A stretch of 64,000 nt of DNA from Peromyscus leucopus (GCF_004664715.2 NC_051075.1:27336715-27400714); one strand, 5' to 3'; counted from the first letter of the stretch, positions 1 to 11,860 are shown. The notes: generated by a model not told the origin, from the letters alone. Made by a program: numbers and translations.

Positions 1-4
1 GGCA

Positions 5-8
<4 letters not shown>

Positions 9-38
<30 letters not shown>
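9..38. repeat. (TG)n microsatellite
   Basis: A run of alternating TG opens the window. It is followed by a degenerate TG/CA stretch and an A-rich end with AAATAAAATA near 68-76, like the CA-rich tail of a SINE whose body lies outside the window. Confidence 0.9.
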
Positions 39-43
<5 letters not shown>

Positions 44-208
44 ACATGTGTGTGTGCATATGCACACAAATAAAATATTAAAAAAAGACAAAAAGTTAGA
101 ACTGAAGTTCTAACTGAGTATATCATTTTTGTTTTTTGAAATAATAATCACCTTTCCAATCTCTTCTTTGATGATTGGCCATTTTGAGATTTGTTCCTGG
201 CTTAATTT

Positions 209-211
<3 letters not shown>

Positions 212-246
<35 letters not shown>
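212..246. repeat. (AT)n microsatellite
   Basis: A perfect alternating TA tract of about 35 bp in AT-rich unassigned sequence. Confidence 0.95.
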
Positions 247-247
<1 letters not shown>

Positions 248-249
248 TC

Positions 250-1765
250 ATTAAATTATATATTTCTTTTTTATTCCTAGTTTTTCCAGTGGTTTTTTTC
301 CTTAACTTTTCAAACAGAATCACAAGGAATAGTTAGAATTCTTCGTTCTTTCTGCTGCCCCCACTCCCACATCAACAGTTAGATTTATTATCTTTATTTG
401 CTCTCTCTTAAAATTTTCCTTTAATTATGTCCCTTCTTAAAAAGAGCTTAAACAGAAGGCATATGCAGGTTTAGCGACTTTGCTTCATAATGAAAGCATT
501 TAGGAATATAATATTTACCTAACTCTGGGTGTTACTGTGTTCTGTAATTTTTAAAAATAAAATCATTAATTTTTCCATTGATTTCTTGATGAGTTTTTGA
601 TTTCTAGCTTTGAACAGGAATTGGTTTTCAAACCATTAAAATCTTTCAAGTAATTTACCAATCATTTATTCATAAAATTGAATTACAGTCAGTGAATTAT
701 AGTCAGTGGCCTGTTAAATGTTTATCCTAAAATATTAATTATGATTTGCTTTGTGGAAAGTTTTATTAAAAACATAGTTTTGTCTTTGAACTTAAAAGTC
801 TATACATTGACTAAAAACACAGTCAGTGTAGATAACCTTAGGAAGACCCAGCCTGGGGACCTGTCTGAATTTGTGAGTTAGAGAATTTAGGAGGGAGAAA
901 TATCTAAAAGTCTAGCACACCACACAGAGAGAAACAAATTACCACAGCTATTTAATTAAGGATTCCTTTTCCCATCTCCGTTCTGTGAAACTTTTCAGAG
1001 CTTACAAATCATCAAAATAATGGTATGAACCAAGGAAGCAGAAAACAGAATTAGGTAAATGGAAACAATACAAAAGAGAGCCAAGAAACGGATCTGTAGG
1101 CTTGGAAGTCAGCCAGTCCACACAGAAACATGTAAGGCTCATGGAGAGCCATTGGGGAGACGAATTGATGGAACACCTTGTGAGTTTGAGAGTATAGAGA
1201 ATAGATTTACATAAGTTTTGGAGTACTTGGTGAATAAATTAATGTCAAGCAATAGAAAAATAAAGAAAACAGAATTCTCGAGTCTAGAGAAAATAGCTAT
1301 AATAAGCACATACAATTTAATAATTAACATAGTCATTATAAAAAGAATCAATCAAAATAATGCATATTGATTTATCATAACATGGTAAAATGATACTAGT
1401 TGGTAAGGAAACCAAAGTCTGTGCTAAAGACAAAGAAATTCTCATCTTCTGTAATAACACTAGTAAATAATGAATGTAACTAAGTTAGTAAAAATATAAA
1501 ACTGTAAAAATATTATTTAGAGATTGAGGGCAAAATCCAGTAACTAGCAAAAAGATTTGAAAGCAGTTCAGGAGTAAGAAGTTTCCTGTGTGTGGGATAC
1601 TAATGTTTTGTGGATAAATCTTGTGATTTTAAATGATGCTTCTGTTCAACTATGCCAAAAATAAGCCCAAACTAAATTCAAGCAGACGCAGATAAATCCT
1701 GAAGAATGATAGAGACTCGATGGATCCAAGGGACACAATACTAGAGCTTAGAGATTAAACAAAAA
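250..1765. other. AT-rich unassigned stretch
   Basis: About 1.5 kb of AT-rich sequence. I recognise no rodent SINE, LTR or L1 module in it and no convincing coding frame. It is probably single-copy or strongly decayed repeat. Confidence 0.5.
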
Positions 1766-1769
1766 GAAA

Positions 1770-2125
1770 AGAATCTTTTAAGGTGGCCACTCAGTGAAGT
1801 GCTTGCCATACAAGCAGGAACACCTGAGCTTGATCCCCAGAAACCATGTAAAAAGTATGACACGGTGCTGTGCATTTGTAATTCAAGCTCTGGGAAGGTG
1901 GAGGCAGGCAGAACCCTGGCACTTACTGGTTAGTAGTCTAGTTTACTTGACAAGTCCCAGGTCCCAGGGAGAGAATCTGTCTCAGAAAAAAAGGGGAAAA
2001 TCTTCTGAGGCTCTACATTCATGTGCACACATGCCTACACACACATAATGCACGCCTTCTGTGCACATGCACACACATGCACTTGCAACACATGTCTGTA
2101 TATAAGTGTGCATGTGCATACACAC
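1770..2125 (+). repeat. SINE B4 with CA-rich tail
   Basis: B4-type order can be followed: an 'agtgcttgccatacaagc' tRNA-like head, 'cctgagcttgatccccag', a diverged B1-like middle (aattcaagctctgggaaggtggaggcag), 'gagagaatctgtctcag', then a degenerate CACACA tail. Sense is plus. Divergence is high. Confidence 0.75.
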
Positions 2126-2317
2126 ATACATTAAGAACAGAGAGAAAACAGTAAGCCCTCATTAAAAGAAATATACAGATCTGTAGCTTGAAGGGTACCC
2201 TACTCCTACACTTAGTGAGAAGATGCATTTAGCAGGTATATTCGTCTAAAATTGTCAAACTCCTGGGATAGTGACAGCATTGTTTAGGGCTCCATACACT
2301 AACAAGTTACTTGCTGT

Positions 2318-2640
2318 GTTAGCAACTTTTGTCTCAGTGACAAAATGCCTGAGAAAACAGTTTAAGCGAGGAAGAAATTATCTGGCTCATGGTTTCAGGC
2401 TGTAGTAAGTCGGCTCCATTGCTTCTGAGCACATGCAGGGTGAAGCAGAATACCATGGCTGGCAGCATGTGATAAGCAAAATGGCTCAGGTCATGGCAGA
2501 TAGGAGGCAGAGAGAGCCAGAGAGGAAAGGGGCTAGGGACAAGGTACACCTTCTGAAGGTATGTCCCAAGTGACTGGAAACTTCTTACAACCAGGTGCCT
2601 CCTACTCATAGTCCACAACAGCTGCAAAAGAGAATTAGAT
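2318..2640 (-). mobile_element. MaLR-type LTR fragment, antisense
   Basis: The start (ttttgtctcagtgacaaaatgcctgag) and 'ttatctggctcatggtttcagg' match the antisense start typical of MaLR LTRs (THE1/MST/MT style). The copy is old and its ends are not resolved. Confidence 0.5.
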
Positions 2641-3667
2641 AGACATGGAACTTTGTGCAGCTCTGGAGACTAGAAGATGGTGTCATGGAGATGGTGTAAT
2701 GGTGCCAATGGGCCAGAAAATTATACCATGGAACTCTATAACTAGGTTAAGCCACCAGTCACCTCTCAGAGACAATGCTATTTGCATGTGTGACTCAGAA
2801 TTGTAGAAGCTTTGAGGAAACAGGATAACTGTCAAACGGGGTTGAGCAACTAGTGTAGAATATATGAAGATGAAAAAGAGGAAACAGTTGTAAAGAATGA
2901 ACTGGGCAGTGTACACTGTTTTAAGTCTCTGGTTAATGATTGACCATTAGCAAATGCTTATTGCAAATTCTAAAGGGGTAATTTTTTCTTCATCCTCCAT
3001 TTTGAACTTTCAAGCAGAATCTAAAGTAAATAAATAGATAAAAATGGAAAGACTTTCACCGACATTCAATAATTTCTTTTTCAGGGTTTTTCTTTTAACT
3101 CTAGAGTACTACTTTAGAAATGGCCTGTTCCAGGGCAAGAAAAGTAGGAGATGACTCTCAGTTGTTCTCAGGTGACAGAAAGAAAGAAAATGCTCAAAGA
3201 TGAATGGGGCCTGCCAAAGGGACAGCAAGTGCATTCATGGAGATTTATCAGGGCTTGCCCTTCAGAGGAAAAAAAAAAAAACAAACTCAAAGGAGCATAA
3301 CAAGTCAGGACTGGCAAAGGGAGACACAGAAGTATGCCATAGGCCTCCTGCATGGGGAGCTATGGGTGAGCATTCCAAGTTGTTCTGAACAGAGGCAAGG
3401 GGAACAGGCTCTGGTGTCCCTCATGGACTGGCCACTGGATATGAACCTCTCTTAAAGAGGGGACTTAACCTTGGGTGCAGAAGCTCCTTTTGATGAAGGA
3501 CACCTTCTGGGACAGTATAAATTGTGAGCTTTCACACAATATTTTTGTCGCCAAGGAAGCGTCTCCTAGAGTGTATACTCAACAATTATTGCCCCTATCT
3601 ACCTGTTTCACATAATATATTCACTCCATCTAGAACAGATTCCTCCAAGATTCTGCTTGATCTGCCT

Positions 3668-3960
3668 TTGTTTCCCATAGTTACAATGAAATACTGGAGG
3701 CATGGTAATTTATAAAGAAAAGATGTTCATGTTTGGCTCATGGTTCTGGAATCCAGGGTCAAGAGGGCTAGGTAGTCCTGGCTTGTTGACAGAACTCTGG
3801 GGTACCACAGGGGACCATGTGGCATGGGACAGGTGCACATGTGCTTCTGTCTAGCCTCTCACCCTCTTACTACAAAGTCACCAGGATTTAATCCCGGGTG
3901 CTCCACTCTGATTTATCCCAAAACAATTACTTTTCTATGACCTCTTTCTAAACAGTATAG
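3668..3960 (-). mobile_element. MaLR-type LTR fragment, antisense
   Basis: 'ggtaatttataaagaaaaga' followed by 'ggctcatggttctgg' and 'gaccatgtggcatggga' follow the antisense layout of an old MaLR LTR. No TSD could be read. Confidence 0.5.
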
Positions 3961-4013
3961 TATATTAACTTTCCACACATTGTGTGTGCATGCATATGTT
4001 CAAGTGAACATTT

Positions 4014-4014
<1 letters not shown>

Positions 4015-4071
<57 letters not shown>

Positions 4072-4350
4072 GACAGGGGACTCCAATATTGGTTGTTACC
4101 CAGATGCTGTCCACCTCTTTTTAAATTTATTGTTTTTGAGACAGGACTTCCCATTGGCTCGGAGATTGTCGTTTAGTTTAGGTGGCTGGCCAGTGAGTCC
4201 CAGGGATCTGTCTGCCTTTGCCTACCCAGGTCTGGGGTTATGAACATGTTTCCATGCCTGGCTTTTTATTCGCAAGGAGTCTAGATATCAGATTCTCATG
4301 TTTATGTGCAAGCACTTCACTGAGTGGCCATTTCTTCACCCCAGTTTCTA
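4015..4350 (-). repeat. SINE B4 with (TG)n tail
   Basis: Read on the minus strand this runs from an 'aagtgcttgcacataaac'-like tRNA head (plus-strand 'gcaagcacttcactgagtgg', 4311-4330), through a B1-like middle with 'cctggc' and 'gagacagg', to a (CA)n tail seen on plus as (TG)n at 4015-4067. The microsatellite is the expanded SINE tail. Confidence 0.7.
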
Positions 4351-4365
4351 AAGCTTTAATATCTC

Positions 4366-4534
<169 letters not shown>

Positions 4535-4834
4535 TCATAATGGAGATTAGATTTTAACCCAGGAAGCACTGGGGTGTGGCACTCAAACCATATTCAAACC
4601 ATAGCAGTCTTTTTCTGGAAATACAAGTGGAAGTTAAGGATTCATTTCAGTCCTTTTCACTACAGGTGGTCTTGGGGCCATGAGTAGTACTTGTTATCTA
4701 TGTCTGTGGATTGTAGGATTGTCTTTGCTTTTATCTTTACTGGTCCAGGTGACTCACACGTTGGGTCACTGAGTCCACTGTTAGCTTTCCAAAGACTCTA
4801 ACTGTTGACTTGGTTCATTTGTTGTCAAAATCAG

Positions 4835-4955
4835 GTAAAAGCTGGGCAAAATCCCAGCGTTTTGGAGACAGAAGCAGGCAGATCTCTGTGAGTTTGAGGC
4901 CAACCTTTTCTAGTGACTTCCTGGCCAGCCAGGACTACCTAGTTTAAAAAAAAAT
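4835..4955 (+). repeat. SINE B1
   Basis: 'agctgggcaaaatcccagc', 'caggcagatctctgtgagtt' and 'gccagccaggactacctag' followed by an A tract identify a 5'-shortened B1 in plus orientation. Confidence 0.85.
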
Positions 4956-4959
4956 GAGT

Positions 4960-6140
4960 AAAAAGAGTATGATGAGATATCCTTTGTATACATCTTCATG
5001 TGACAAATACTATGTTTATCAGCTGGGTGATAAATTTTTTTTTTCACTTACTGTGTGACAGAGCCCTACCTCTTTCTAATGATCAAGGCCATTTATCTGG
5101 ACTAAATAGTGGTGACTGAGTCACTTATTGTCTGGTTTCTTGGCCCTGGATCTTGACTGTTTTCCTTGGTGGGACTGATTAGGATTCATTCATGGGGAAA
5201 GAAATAGAAGTTAAGTGGGTTTCTGAGAATGACAGCTACTGGGCCCGCTCATGCGTCTCCTGTTCATTTCCTGGCCGCATGTGTTTTCTCTGTTGCAGAA
5301 GTGGTCACTCGATTATGGTTATTGCTTTGGATTCTCACTTTGTCTTGGAGAACGGCTCTGTGTTCTCATATAGTATCTCCTGGGAGGTGCCTCACCAGCT
5401 GCCAGAATGTTCTTTCATTGCTCTGCCATGCTGGCATCTTCTGAACGGCCGTGTGTGATGGGACCAGTGGGGTCTATGTTCAGGTACTCACGTCTCCCTT
5501 GCTATCAATAGTGTCTCTTGATCTGAGGCAAGGTTATATGAGAGGTGGTTAAAGTGAACTAGTATGTTTCCAGATAGTAGTGTTGATTAAGGCTCTGTAG
5601 GCTGGAAAGGCACATTCATATTGTAGTGTGTCCTGATTTTTGTCAAGAAAAACCACTGCTCCTTCCAGGGTGGGAAGATATCCAGTGTAATACATTTCCC
5701 ACTAACCGTGTGTTCTCTTTGAAGGAATGTGTCATGTTGGATGCTGAGTTTTGGATTCTGAGTTTGGGTGCTGAGTTACTGGTAGGTGGCTAATCTGCCA
5801 TAGGAGGAACTAATCCATCTTTCCTGAGAGGGGCTCATACTGTTTGAGTCCTTGCTTAGATTTCATCTCTATAATCATGACTGCATTGTCCTTTAGGCTG
5901 GCACTAAGGTGGATAATGACAGAAGTGGATGATGTCAGTTGGTTAGTATTCTGTATTCTTCATTGCTTGGTGCCTTTCTTTGGAGGATGTTGTCTGATGA
6001 ATGTGAACCTGTGATAAAAATGATCCTCTTTGTATTTGCCTCCATGGGCGATCCTCATGTCCCAGAGAAATTAGTTAAGAAGCCTGCAATTAGATCAGAA
6101 TGAAGGCTCTGAGCTAGCAGAGTATTAGTGAGAATGTACA
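4960..6140. other. Unassigned, repeat-poor stretch
   Basis: No SINE, LTR or L1 module is recognised. Short overlapping frames near 5192-5458 show no codon pattern, domain or splice context that supports a gene. It may be unique sequence or very old repeat. Confidence 0.45.
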
Positions 6141-6146
6141 TAAATA

Positions 6147-6812
6147 ATATCTGTGTGGCAAGATTGACCCCACCTTGGTCTGCTGGCAGTGGTCCAGAGG
6201 GTGCCTGGACCGGTCTACTCTAGTGACCAGCCTAGCAAATAACCTAGCTGTCATCATAGAGCCTTTGTCCAGTGACTCATGGAGCAGATACAGAGATCCA
6301 TGGCCAGGCACCAGGCTGAGCTCCAGGAATCCATTTGATGAGAGGAGAGATACTGCAGGTGAGGGCCATTGGGATCATGATGAGAGGATGCGCAGAGATG
6401 ACTGGCCATACTAGTGGAAGCCCATGAACTGTGGACTGGTGGCTGTGGAGCCCCCATGGGACTAGACTAGGCCCTCTGGATATGGAAGATGGTTGTATGG
6501 CTCAAACTGTTTGGGGGGCACCCAGGCAGGGGGATCAGGATCTGTCTCTGGTCTATGGGCAGGCTTCTGGAATCCGGTGCCTGTGGTGTGACACCTTGCA
6601 CAGGCTTGGTGCAGTGGGAAGGGGCTTGGACCTGCCTAGGCTCAGTGTGCTGGGCTCTGCTGACTCCCCATGGGAGACCTTGATTTGGGGGATGTGGGGA
6701 TGTGGGGTGGCTTGGGAAAGAGGCCTGGGGGTGGAAGGAGGGAGAGGAAGGGATCTGTGGATAGTATGTGGAGTGAGTAGAAAGTTTCTTAATAAAGAAA
6801 AATGAAAGAAAA
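6147..6812 (+). mobile_element. LINE-1 3'UTR fragment
   Basis: Rodent L1 3'UTR landmarks occur in order: 'ctcatggagcagatacagag', 'ccaggctgagctccaggaat', 'catgaactgtggactggtgg', 'ctgactccccatgggagacc', a G-rich purine block (6685-6755), then 'aagtttcttaataaag' and an A-rich tail. The copy is truncated to its last ~660 bp. Confidence 0.93.
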
Positions 6813-6929
6813 AATAAATTCACATAAATATAAAATAATATCTGTATGGAATATTATGCCAGGTTTGTGACATTTTGGAGATTCTAAAGTTTCTAACCTG
6901 ACTAGATGGATCATAGATGCATTTTATTT

Positions 6930-7052
6930 TGTGACCTATTTTTTTGATATAGGGTATCAATATGTTGGTGTGGGTAGCCTCGAACTCATAATCTTCTTGT
7001 CTCAGTCTCCTGAAGTGCTAAGATTATAGGTGAATATCACCATGTAAGGCTA
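6930..7052 (-). repeat. Old SINE B1
   Basis: Reversed B1 features: 'gatatagggtatcaatatg', 'gcctcgaactcataatctt', 'ctcctgaagtgctaagatta' and 'tgaatatcaccatg'. Divergence is strong. Confidence 0.7.
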
Positions 7053-7059
7053 AAGATCA

Positions 7060-7929
7060 TTTTAACTGAGATGAAGAATTTAGGGGACAGTCACTGTAGG
7101 TTAGAGAGATGTGGTTTCCACCAGCAGATTGTTAGAAATGTTGATAAGAAACTCAACAAATGGGTCCGATTTAGAGACAGACACATATAAGCCTGTTTGT
7201 CTTCCAACTCTTACACGTGAGGGAAATTTGTTACTGCTGCTCTAAGCCACAGATTACAATTTTCAGACTGCTGGAGCATTGGAAACATGGGAGATAAAAA
7301 AAATAACAGCAGAAACATACAAGGATTTAATCAAGTTTGAAATTTAGCCTCATAAGAATGTATAAGCATTTGCTTTCATGGATGCCTGGTGTCTGCTCAG
7401 AGTCTCAGATAGCTTCCATCCCTCATATGGCATCTGGGGGTGTGGTATAAGACACTTTCCTTGACTTTATGGCTGGAGAGAGGCGAGATTCTCAAATTTG
7501 CATACTGTCCCAAGGCTCCTCTGGTTGCCATGGTGACGTCTTTTGCTGCTTGCTCTTCTCCCTGCAGCATTTAGATTGCTGGATCCCGCCCACCCGCCCA
7601 CCCCCCCACCCCCCAGTTTTGACAGAGCCCAGTCATGATTCCTAGCTTTCAAGGCCCCTGGCTTTTGAGAGCCCTATGCATCTGGCTGTGAGGTGGGGCC
7701 AGCTCAGGCTAGGGGGCTTCCCTAGAGGGCTGGCACTCCACACAGAAACCTCAAGCTCTTTAGCTAGATGCTGCGGGGCTGATAGACACCAGCCAAGGGG
7801 AAGCTCACTTCCCATTGCCTTCTAATGACAAGGATCAGTTGTAAAGCTTATTTAGACAACTTTTTGCTTCTTTCCCTTTTGATTTGTTTAGTCTGTCATT
7901 CCCCACCCTTCCTCCTCGAACAGATAGGC
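7060..7929. other. Repeat-free block, possible regulatory sequence
   Basis: About 870 bp without recognised repeats and more GC-rich than its flanks, including a C-rich run at 7586-7613. It contains the motif cluster at 7496-7541. No coding support. Confidence 0.45.
7496..7541. promoter_or_regulatory. Octamer, RFX X-box-like and CRE-like motif cluster
   Basis: A perfect octamer ATTTGCAT lies at 7496-7503. GTTGCCATGGTGAC at 7524-7537 fits the RFX X-box half-site palindrome except for one position of the right half. TGACGTCT at 7534-7541 overlaps it and is one base from a full CRE. All are in repeat-free sequence. The motifs are visible; regulatory function is inference. Confidence 0.4.
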
Positions 7930-8045
7930 ACACCGGAATATTAGCTCTTGATAACAGGGATGTTTGTCAGTCTCATTCACCACAGAATCTCAAGCTCTAA
8001 GGAGGCTCTTGTCACACTGTTGGCCTCGAATAAGTTTTTTTGCCA
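7930..8045 (+). mobile_element. Possible LINE-2/MIR 3' end relic
   Basis: 'gctcttgataacagggatgt', 'gtcagtctcattcaccacag' and 'cctcgaataagtttttttg' resemble the conserved 3' end of mammalian L2/MIR (aagctc...gggcaggg...gttcacca...caataaatgtttgtt). Ancient and diverged. Confidence 0.45.
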
Positions 8046-8407
8046 AATCAGTCAAGGAAGGAAGGATAAAAATAATAAATGAACTCTCCAGGGAAGAATG
8101 TGTCAGGAGAGAATGAGATGAGTGCTAAGCTGCCTTGCACATCTACCTTCAATTTTAGATGGAGAAGGCAGAAGTGGCTGCAGGGAAGGAACTGAGAAGA
8201 ACTCTAATTCAAGAGGAAGGTGAAGTTTCAGACCTGCTGTGTCTGTAAATGGAAGGCAGCCACTGTTCCCCAAAGCTCTAGAAACTGAGCAGGAATAGCC
8301 GAACATAGCAAATTGAAGTTATTAACTTGGGTATCATGATAGGAACCCAGAAAAGTGGAGATGTCACAGAATTATGCCAAAAGTGGATAAAAAAATGATG
8401 GCACCAG

Positions 8408-8409
<2 letters not shown>

Positions 8410-8458
<49 letters not shown>

Positions 8459-8554
8459 AGATGTGTGTATTTGTGAGTGTGTTTTGTGAGTGGATTTGTA
8501 TGCGAGAGCATATGAATGTGTGTGTATGTGTGAATGTGAGATATGTGTGTTTAT

Positions 8555-8602
<48 letters not shown>
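8410..8602. repeat. Compound (TG)n microsatellite
   Basis: Two near-perfect (TG)n runs (8410-8452 and 8557-8601) are separated by a degenerate TG-rich stretch with TATGTGAGATGTG-like words on both sides, suggesting internal duplication. Confidence 0.95.
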
Positions 8603-8605
<3 letters not shown>

Positions 8606-9450
8606 AAATGAAGGTTGGAGGTAAAGGGAAAAAGAAATTAGGATATATCCCTGGACTCCTCAGAAACATGACTCATTGAGGATTTTACCTCCCAAGACAG
8701 AAGAAAATTGGTGTGTCACCATTATACAGAGTAGGAATAGTGGAGGGGCAAGGAAGAGGATTGTAGGGGATGGTTTATGAATCAGAGTCTCAGAACTTAA
8801 CTGGGAGTGGATGAGATTCTCCTTAGGAAAATGGGAAGAACAGACAGCAGAGACTGAGGCAGATGGGAAGAACATGGAGGACTCCACCTTGGATTTCGCT
8901 CAGTTGAACTAGGTGTTCCAGGCTGTCTGCTAAGAGCTCATTGTCCAGAGACTGCGACCACTGCTTTGATGAACGTGTTGTCTCACGAGGGTTGGCTTCC
9001 TATCTCCTACGTTTCCTGTCCACCACCTTTGTCTGTTACTTGACCACTGTGCATGGTCTTGTTCTCTGGATTACATTTCCAGTGGCTCCAGGAAAGAGAA
9101 CACGTTAGTCCTAATTGCTTAAATCAGGCAGGAGTATTCTTTTGAAGCTCACATGTCTTTTGCATATTGGGAAATCAGATCTAAGAGAAGCCAAGAGGCC
9201 CTAATGTTCACTAGGCTCAACATGGGGATTTTGGTAGATCACAGCTTCAATCCTACTTGTGATCCTGCATCATGTAAATGATACAAATAATTCAAATAAT
9301 ATACCTCTAAGATTCCTTTGAGTCCTAATGATATTGATGCATTATCAAATAAGTTTACTTAACCTGTTTCCTCTGAAAGCTGACACCAGACTACATCAAT
9401 ATTTTGTTTTTGAGTCTCTTGTGATACTTCAGAGTTTATAAACTGTATGC
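8603..9450. other. Unassigned stretch
   Basis: About 850 bp with no recognised repeat or coding signal. Confidence 0.45.
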
Positions 9451-9454
9451 CAAT

Positions 9455-9700
9455 AGTGGCTGGGAGATGACTCAGTTGGTAGTGTTTGCCTTGTAAGCAT
9501 CAGGACCTGACTTCTGCTCCATGAACCCATGTAGAACAAGAGCTGGCATGGTGGCATGCCTCGAGAATCCCAGGGCAAAGTGGATGAGACAGACAGATTT
9601 CTAGGGCTCACTGTCTGGCCTTGTTTACTTGGCAAGCATCAGGTCACTGAGAAGACAAGCTTGCAGAAAGACACCTAATGTTGTACTCTGGTCTCAATCA
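9455..9700 (+). repeat. SINE B4
   Basis: 'ggctgggagatgactcagtt', 'ttgtaagcatcaggacctga', 'ctggcatggtggcatgcctc' and a terminal CA-rich segment give the B4 layout in plus orientation. Its tail continues into the minisatellite that follows. Confidence 0.75.
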
Positions 9701-9707
9701 GCACGCA

Positions 9708-9888
9708 CATACACCAGCACTTGAACCAGCATACACACCAGCACTTGAACCAGGACACACACCTGCGCTTGAACCAGCACACACACCAGCACTTGAACCA
9801 GGACACACACACCTGCACTTGAACCAGCACACACACACCAGCACTTGAACTAGCACACACACCAGCACTTGAACCAGCACACACACAG
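9708..9888. repeat. ~25-bp minisatellite in a B4 tail
   Basis: Seven copies of a unit built on 'cttgaaccagcacacacac', alternating CACCAG and CACCTG variants, directly continue the B4 tail. Length differences between units come from CA slippage. The cysteine/valine-rich frames read across it are artefacts of the repeat. Confidence 0.9.
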
Positions 9889-10074
9889 TTGTATGCTAAT
9901 AGATGAGTCCACATTTTTTCTTTATTCTGAGTTCATGTATAGGGATTTTGTAAGATGTAGTAATGGACAAAAGCCACTGCATACATAAGGTGATTTTTCC
10001 TTTCTTTTTTTGTGAGGGGCGTGTTTTCTTGCCTCTTTTCTAAAGAGAAAGAGAAAGAAAAGTTGTGGAGTTGG

Positions 10075-10163
10075 GTGGGTGGGAGGTCAGAAGGATCTTG
10101 GAGGAGTTGGGGAAGGGAAAACTGTGATGAAAATATATTGTATGATTTTTTTCAATAAAAAGG
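10075..10163 (+). mobile_element. LINE-1 3' end
   Basis: 'gggtgggaggtcagaaggat', 'gaggagttggggaagggaaa' and 'gatgaaaatatattgtatga' followed by TTTTTTTCAATAAAAA match the terminal 3'UTR of rodent L1. Confidence 0.8.
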
Positions 10164-10172
10164 GAGAAAAGT

Positions 10173-10332
10173 GCCAGGGGGTGGTAGTACATGCCTTTAA
10201 TCCCAGCACTCAGGAGGCAGAGGCAGATGGGTCTCTGAGTTTGAGGCCAGCATGGTCCACTGAGTGAGTTCTAGGACAGCCAGGGCTACACAGAGAAACC
10301 CTATCTTGAAAAACCAAATTAGAAAAAAAAAG
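10173..10332 (+). repeat. SINE B1
   Basis: Nearly full length: 'gccagggggtggtagtacat', 'gcctttaatcccagcactca', 'gagtttgaggccagcatggt' and 'gccagggctacacagagaaa', then an A-rich tail. It sits just 3' of the L1 end. Confidence 0.95.
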
Positions 10333-10549
10333 TTAATTTAACATTTTATTGATAAAGGTTTATATAACTGACTTAAACTCTTTGAGTCACTCTTATTCAT
10401 TTTTTAACTTATTAGATACTTTTTAGTCAATTACCATATGCATCTTTTGTGGAGATGCTGGGGATGTATATGCAGAAAAAATACAACCTTAGAATATTAA
10501 GGAGTTTATGAATGACCTAGCTATGAGAGGCAGTCATTGTAATAAAATA

Positions 10550-10892
10550 TTGTATGGACTAGAAAGAGCCTTATACATACATGGAAGTGGGGAAGTCTCC
10601 CCGAGTCCAACCCCTAGACAAAGACCTATAGTCAGCTAATGTCTGCTGAGAGAGAGGGAATTAGAACCCCCTAACTGGTTACTCAATACAAAGTGACCAT
10701 ACACATAAATAAAAAATTGATTCAGCAGGTTGCAGTTATATATTTGTGAGTGAATATATAATATATATGTAACGATATTAATCAAAGAAAAAGCCACCAA
10801 TTTGAGAGGCAGTGAGGCATGGGAGGGCTTGGAAGGACAAGAGGGGAAGAGAGAAGTGATGCAATTATTTTAATTAAAGTATATTTAAAGAA
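10550..10892 (+). mobile_element. LINE-1 3'UTR fragment
   Basis: 'cccctagacaaagacctata', 'gtctgctgagagagagggaa', 'caatacaaagtgaccataca', 'tcagcaggttgcagttatat', 'aatcaaagaaaaagccacca' and the purine-rich end to AAGTATATTTAAAG are the rodent L1 3'UTR in order. Confidence 0.88.
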
Positions 10893-11860
10893 AAAAAGAT
10901 TGCCATTAGATGATAAAATGGGCAAATCTGTATTCCTGCACAAAGGAAACCAGTCTTCCAAAGAACTGCAAAGTCAAGGTTGTTCCCAGCAGCACTTTTT
11001 ACGAATACCAGCAGGTGGCAATGTGACCCCATGGAAAAAGCTGGGCCCGCCTTTTCTGAATTTCCAAGCCCGGTAACGGGGGTCCTCTGGGTTAAAGATG
11101 GATGAGAAAAAGGGCTTTTCAAATGCTCCTCTCTGAAAATCAGCCTTTCCTAGAATAAGCTGGTGTCTGATCCCTCCCCCTCTTCTCATTCTTCCTGGTC
11201 CCCAAGAGAGCTGCATAAAGCTGGCATGGAGACACCCCGCCTCTTCCAAGTCCTGTGGGGACTCTGACGCCCTTCTCAAGATTTCTGCACTGCCCTGACC
11301 CAGAAACCGCACTGAGCTCCCTGCTTGATGTCCACTAAAAGCCCTTTCACATAAAACATTCATGAGTGTAAATGCCTTCTGTGCAGATTTGGAAAAAGGA
11401 TAGCGGCAGAGATTTCACAGCATCGAGAAACAGCCTCTAATGGACCTCGCAGCCCCTCTGGTCGCAGTGTCCTAGGTCGCCTGTCACCAGAGAGTTTTAC
11501 TACGTTCTTCTATTTCAGTCTTTCGCTGGTTGTCCCCTCTTTCCTTCTGCTCCGCCCAGGAACTCAGAGTCCTCTTTTTCTCTCTCCTCCCCTCCCTCCG
11601 TCCACTTTTCTCTTCCTTGTCTTTTCCCAGTCCCCCCACCCCGCCACCCCATCCTCATCTTTCTCTCCCGGGTTCTCCCCCAAAGCCAAGGTGCTCTGTG
11701 GCAGAGGGCCCCATACTTAGAGCATAGTCCTTCCTCTGGATGGCGGTGGACTCAGTTTATTACCTTGAAACACAAAGCAAAACAGTTGTTTTCCATGGAA
11801 TGAAAACGTTTTTAAGAAGCCTCCCCCACTCGCGCCCCACCCCAACTGAAGTGCTGGTTT
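10893..11860. other. Repeat-free block with raised CpG content
   Basis: No SINE, LTR or L1 module is recognised. I count roughly 19 CpG between 10980 and 11760, well above the rest of this CpG-poor window, and a long pyrimidine-rich segment at 11560-11690. It could be a weak promoter, enhancer or lncRNA exon. No coding frame is convincing, and the overlapping small frames on both strands look like chance. Confidence 0.45.

Noticed and set aside
6431..6823. Long overlapping frames on both strands
   Set aside because: They lie entirely in an L1 3'UTR, which is known for GC-rich chance frames.
9708..9888. CRISPR-like direct repeats
   Set aside because: Repeats are contiguous and degenerate with no unique spacers, in a rodent SINE tail.
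9675..9914. Cysteine-rich repetitive peptides
   Set aside because: Produced by the B4-tail minisatellite read in different frames; not a protein gene.
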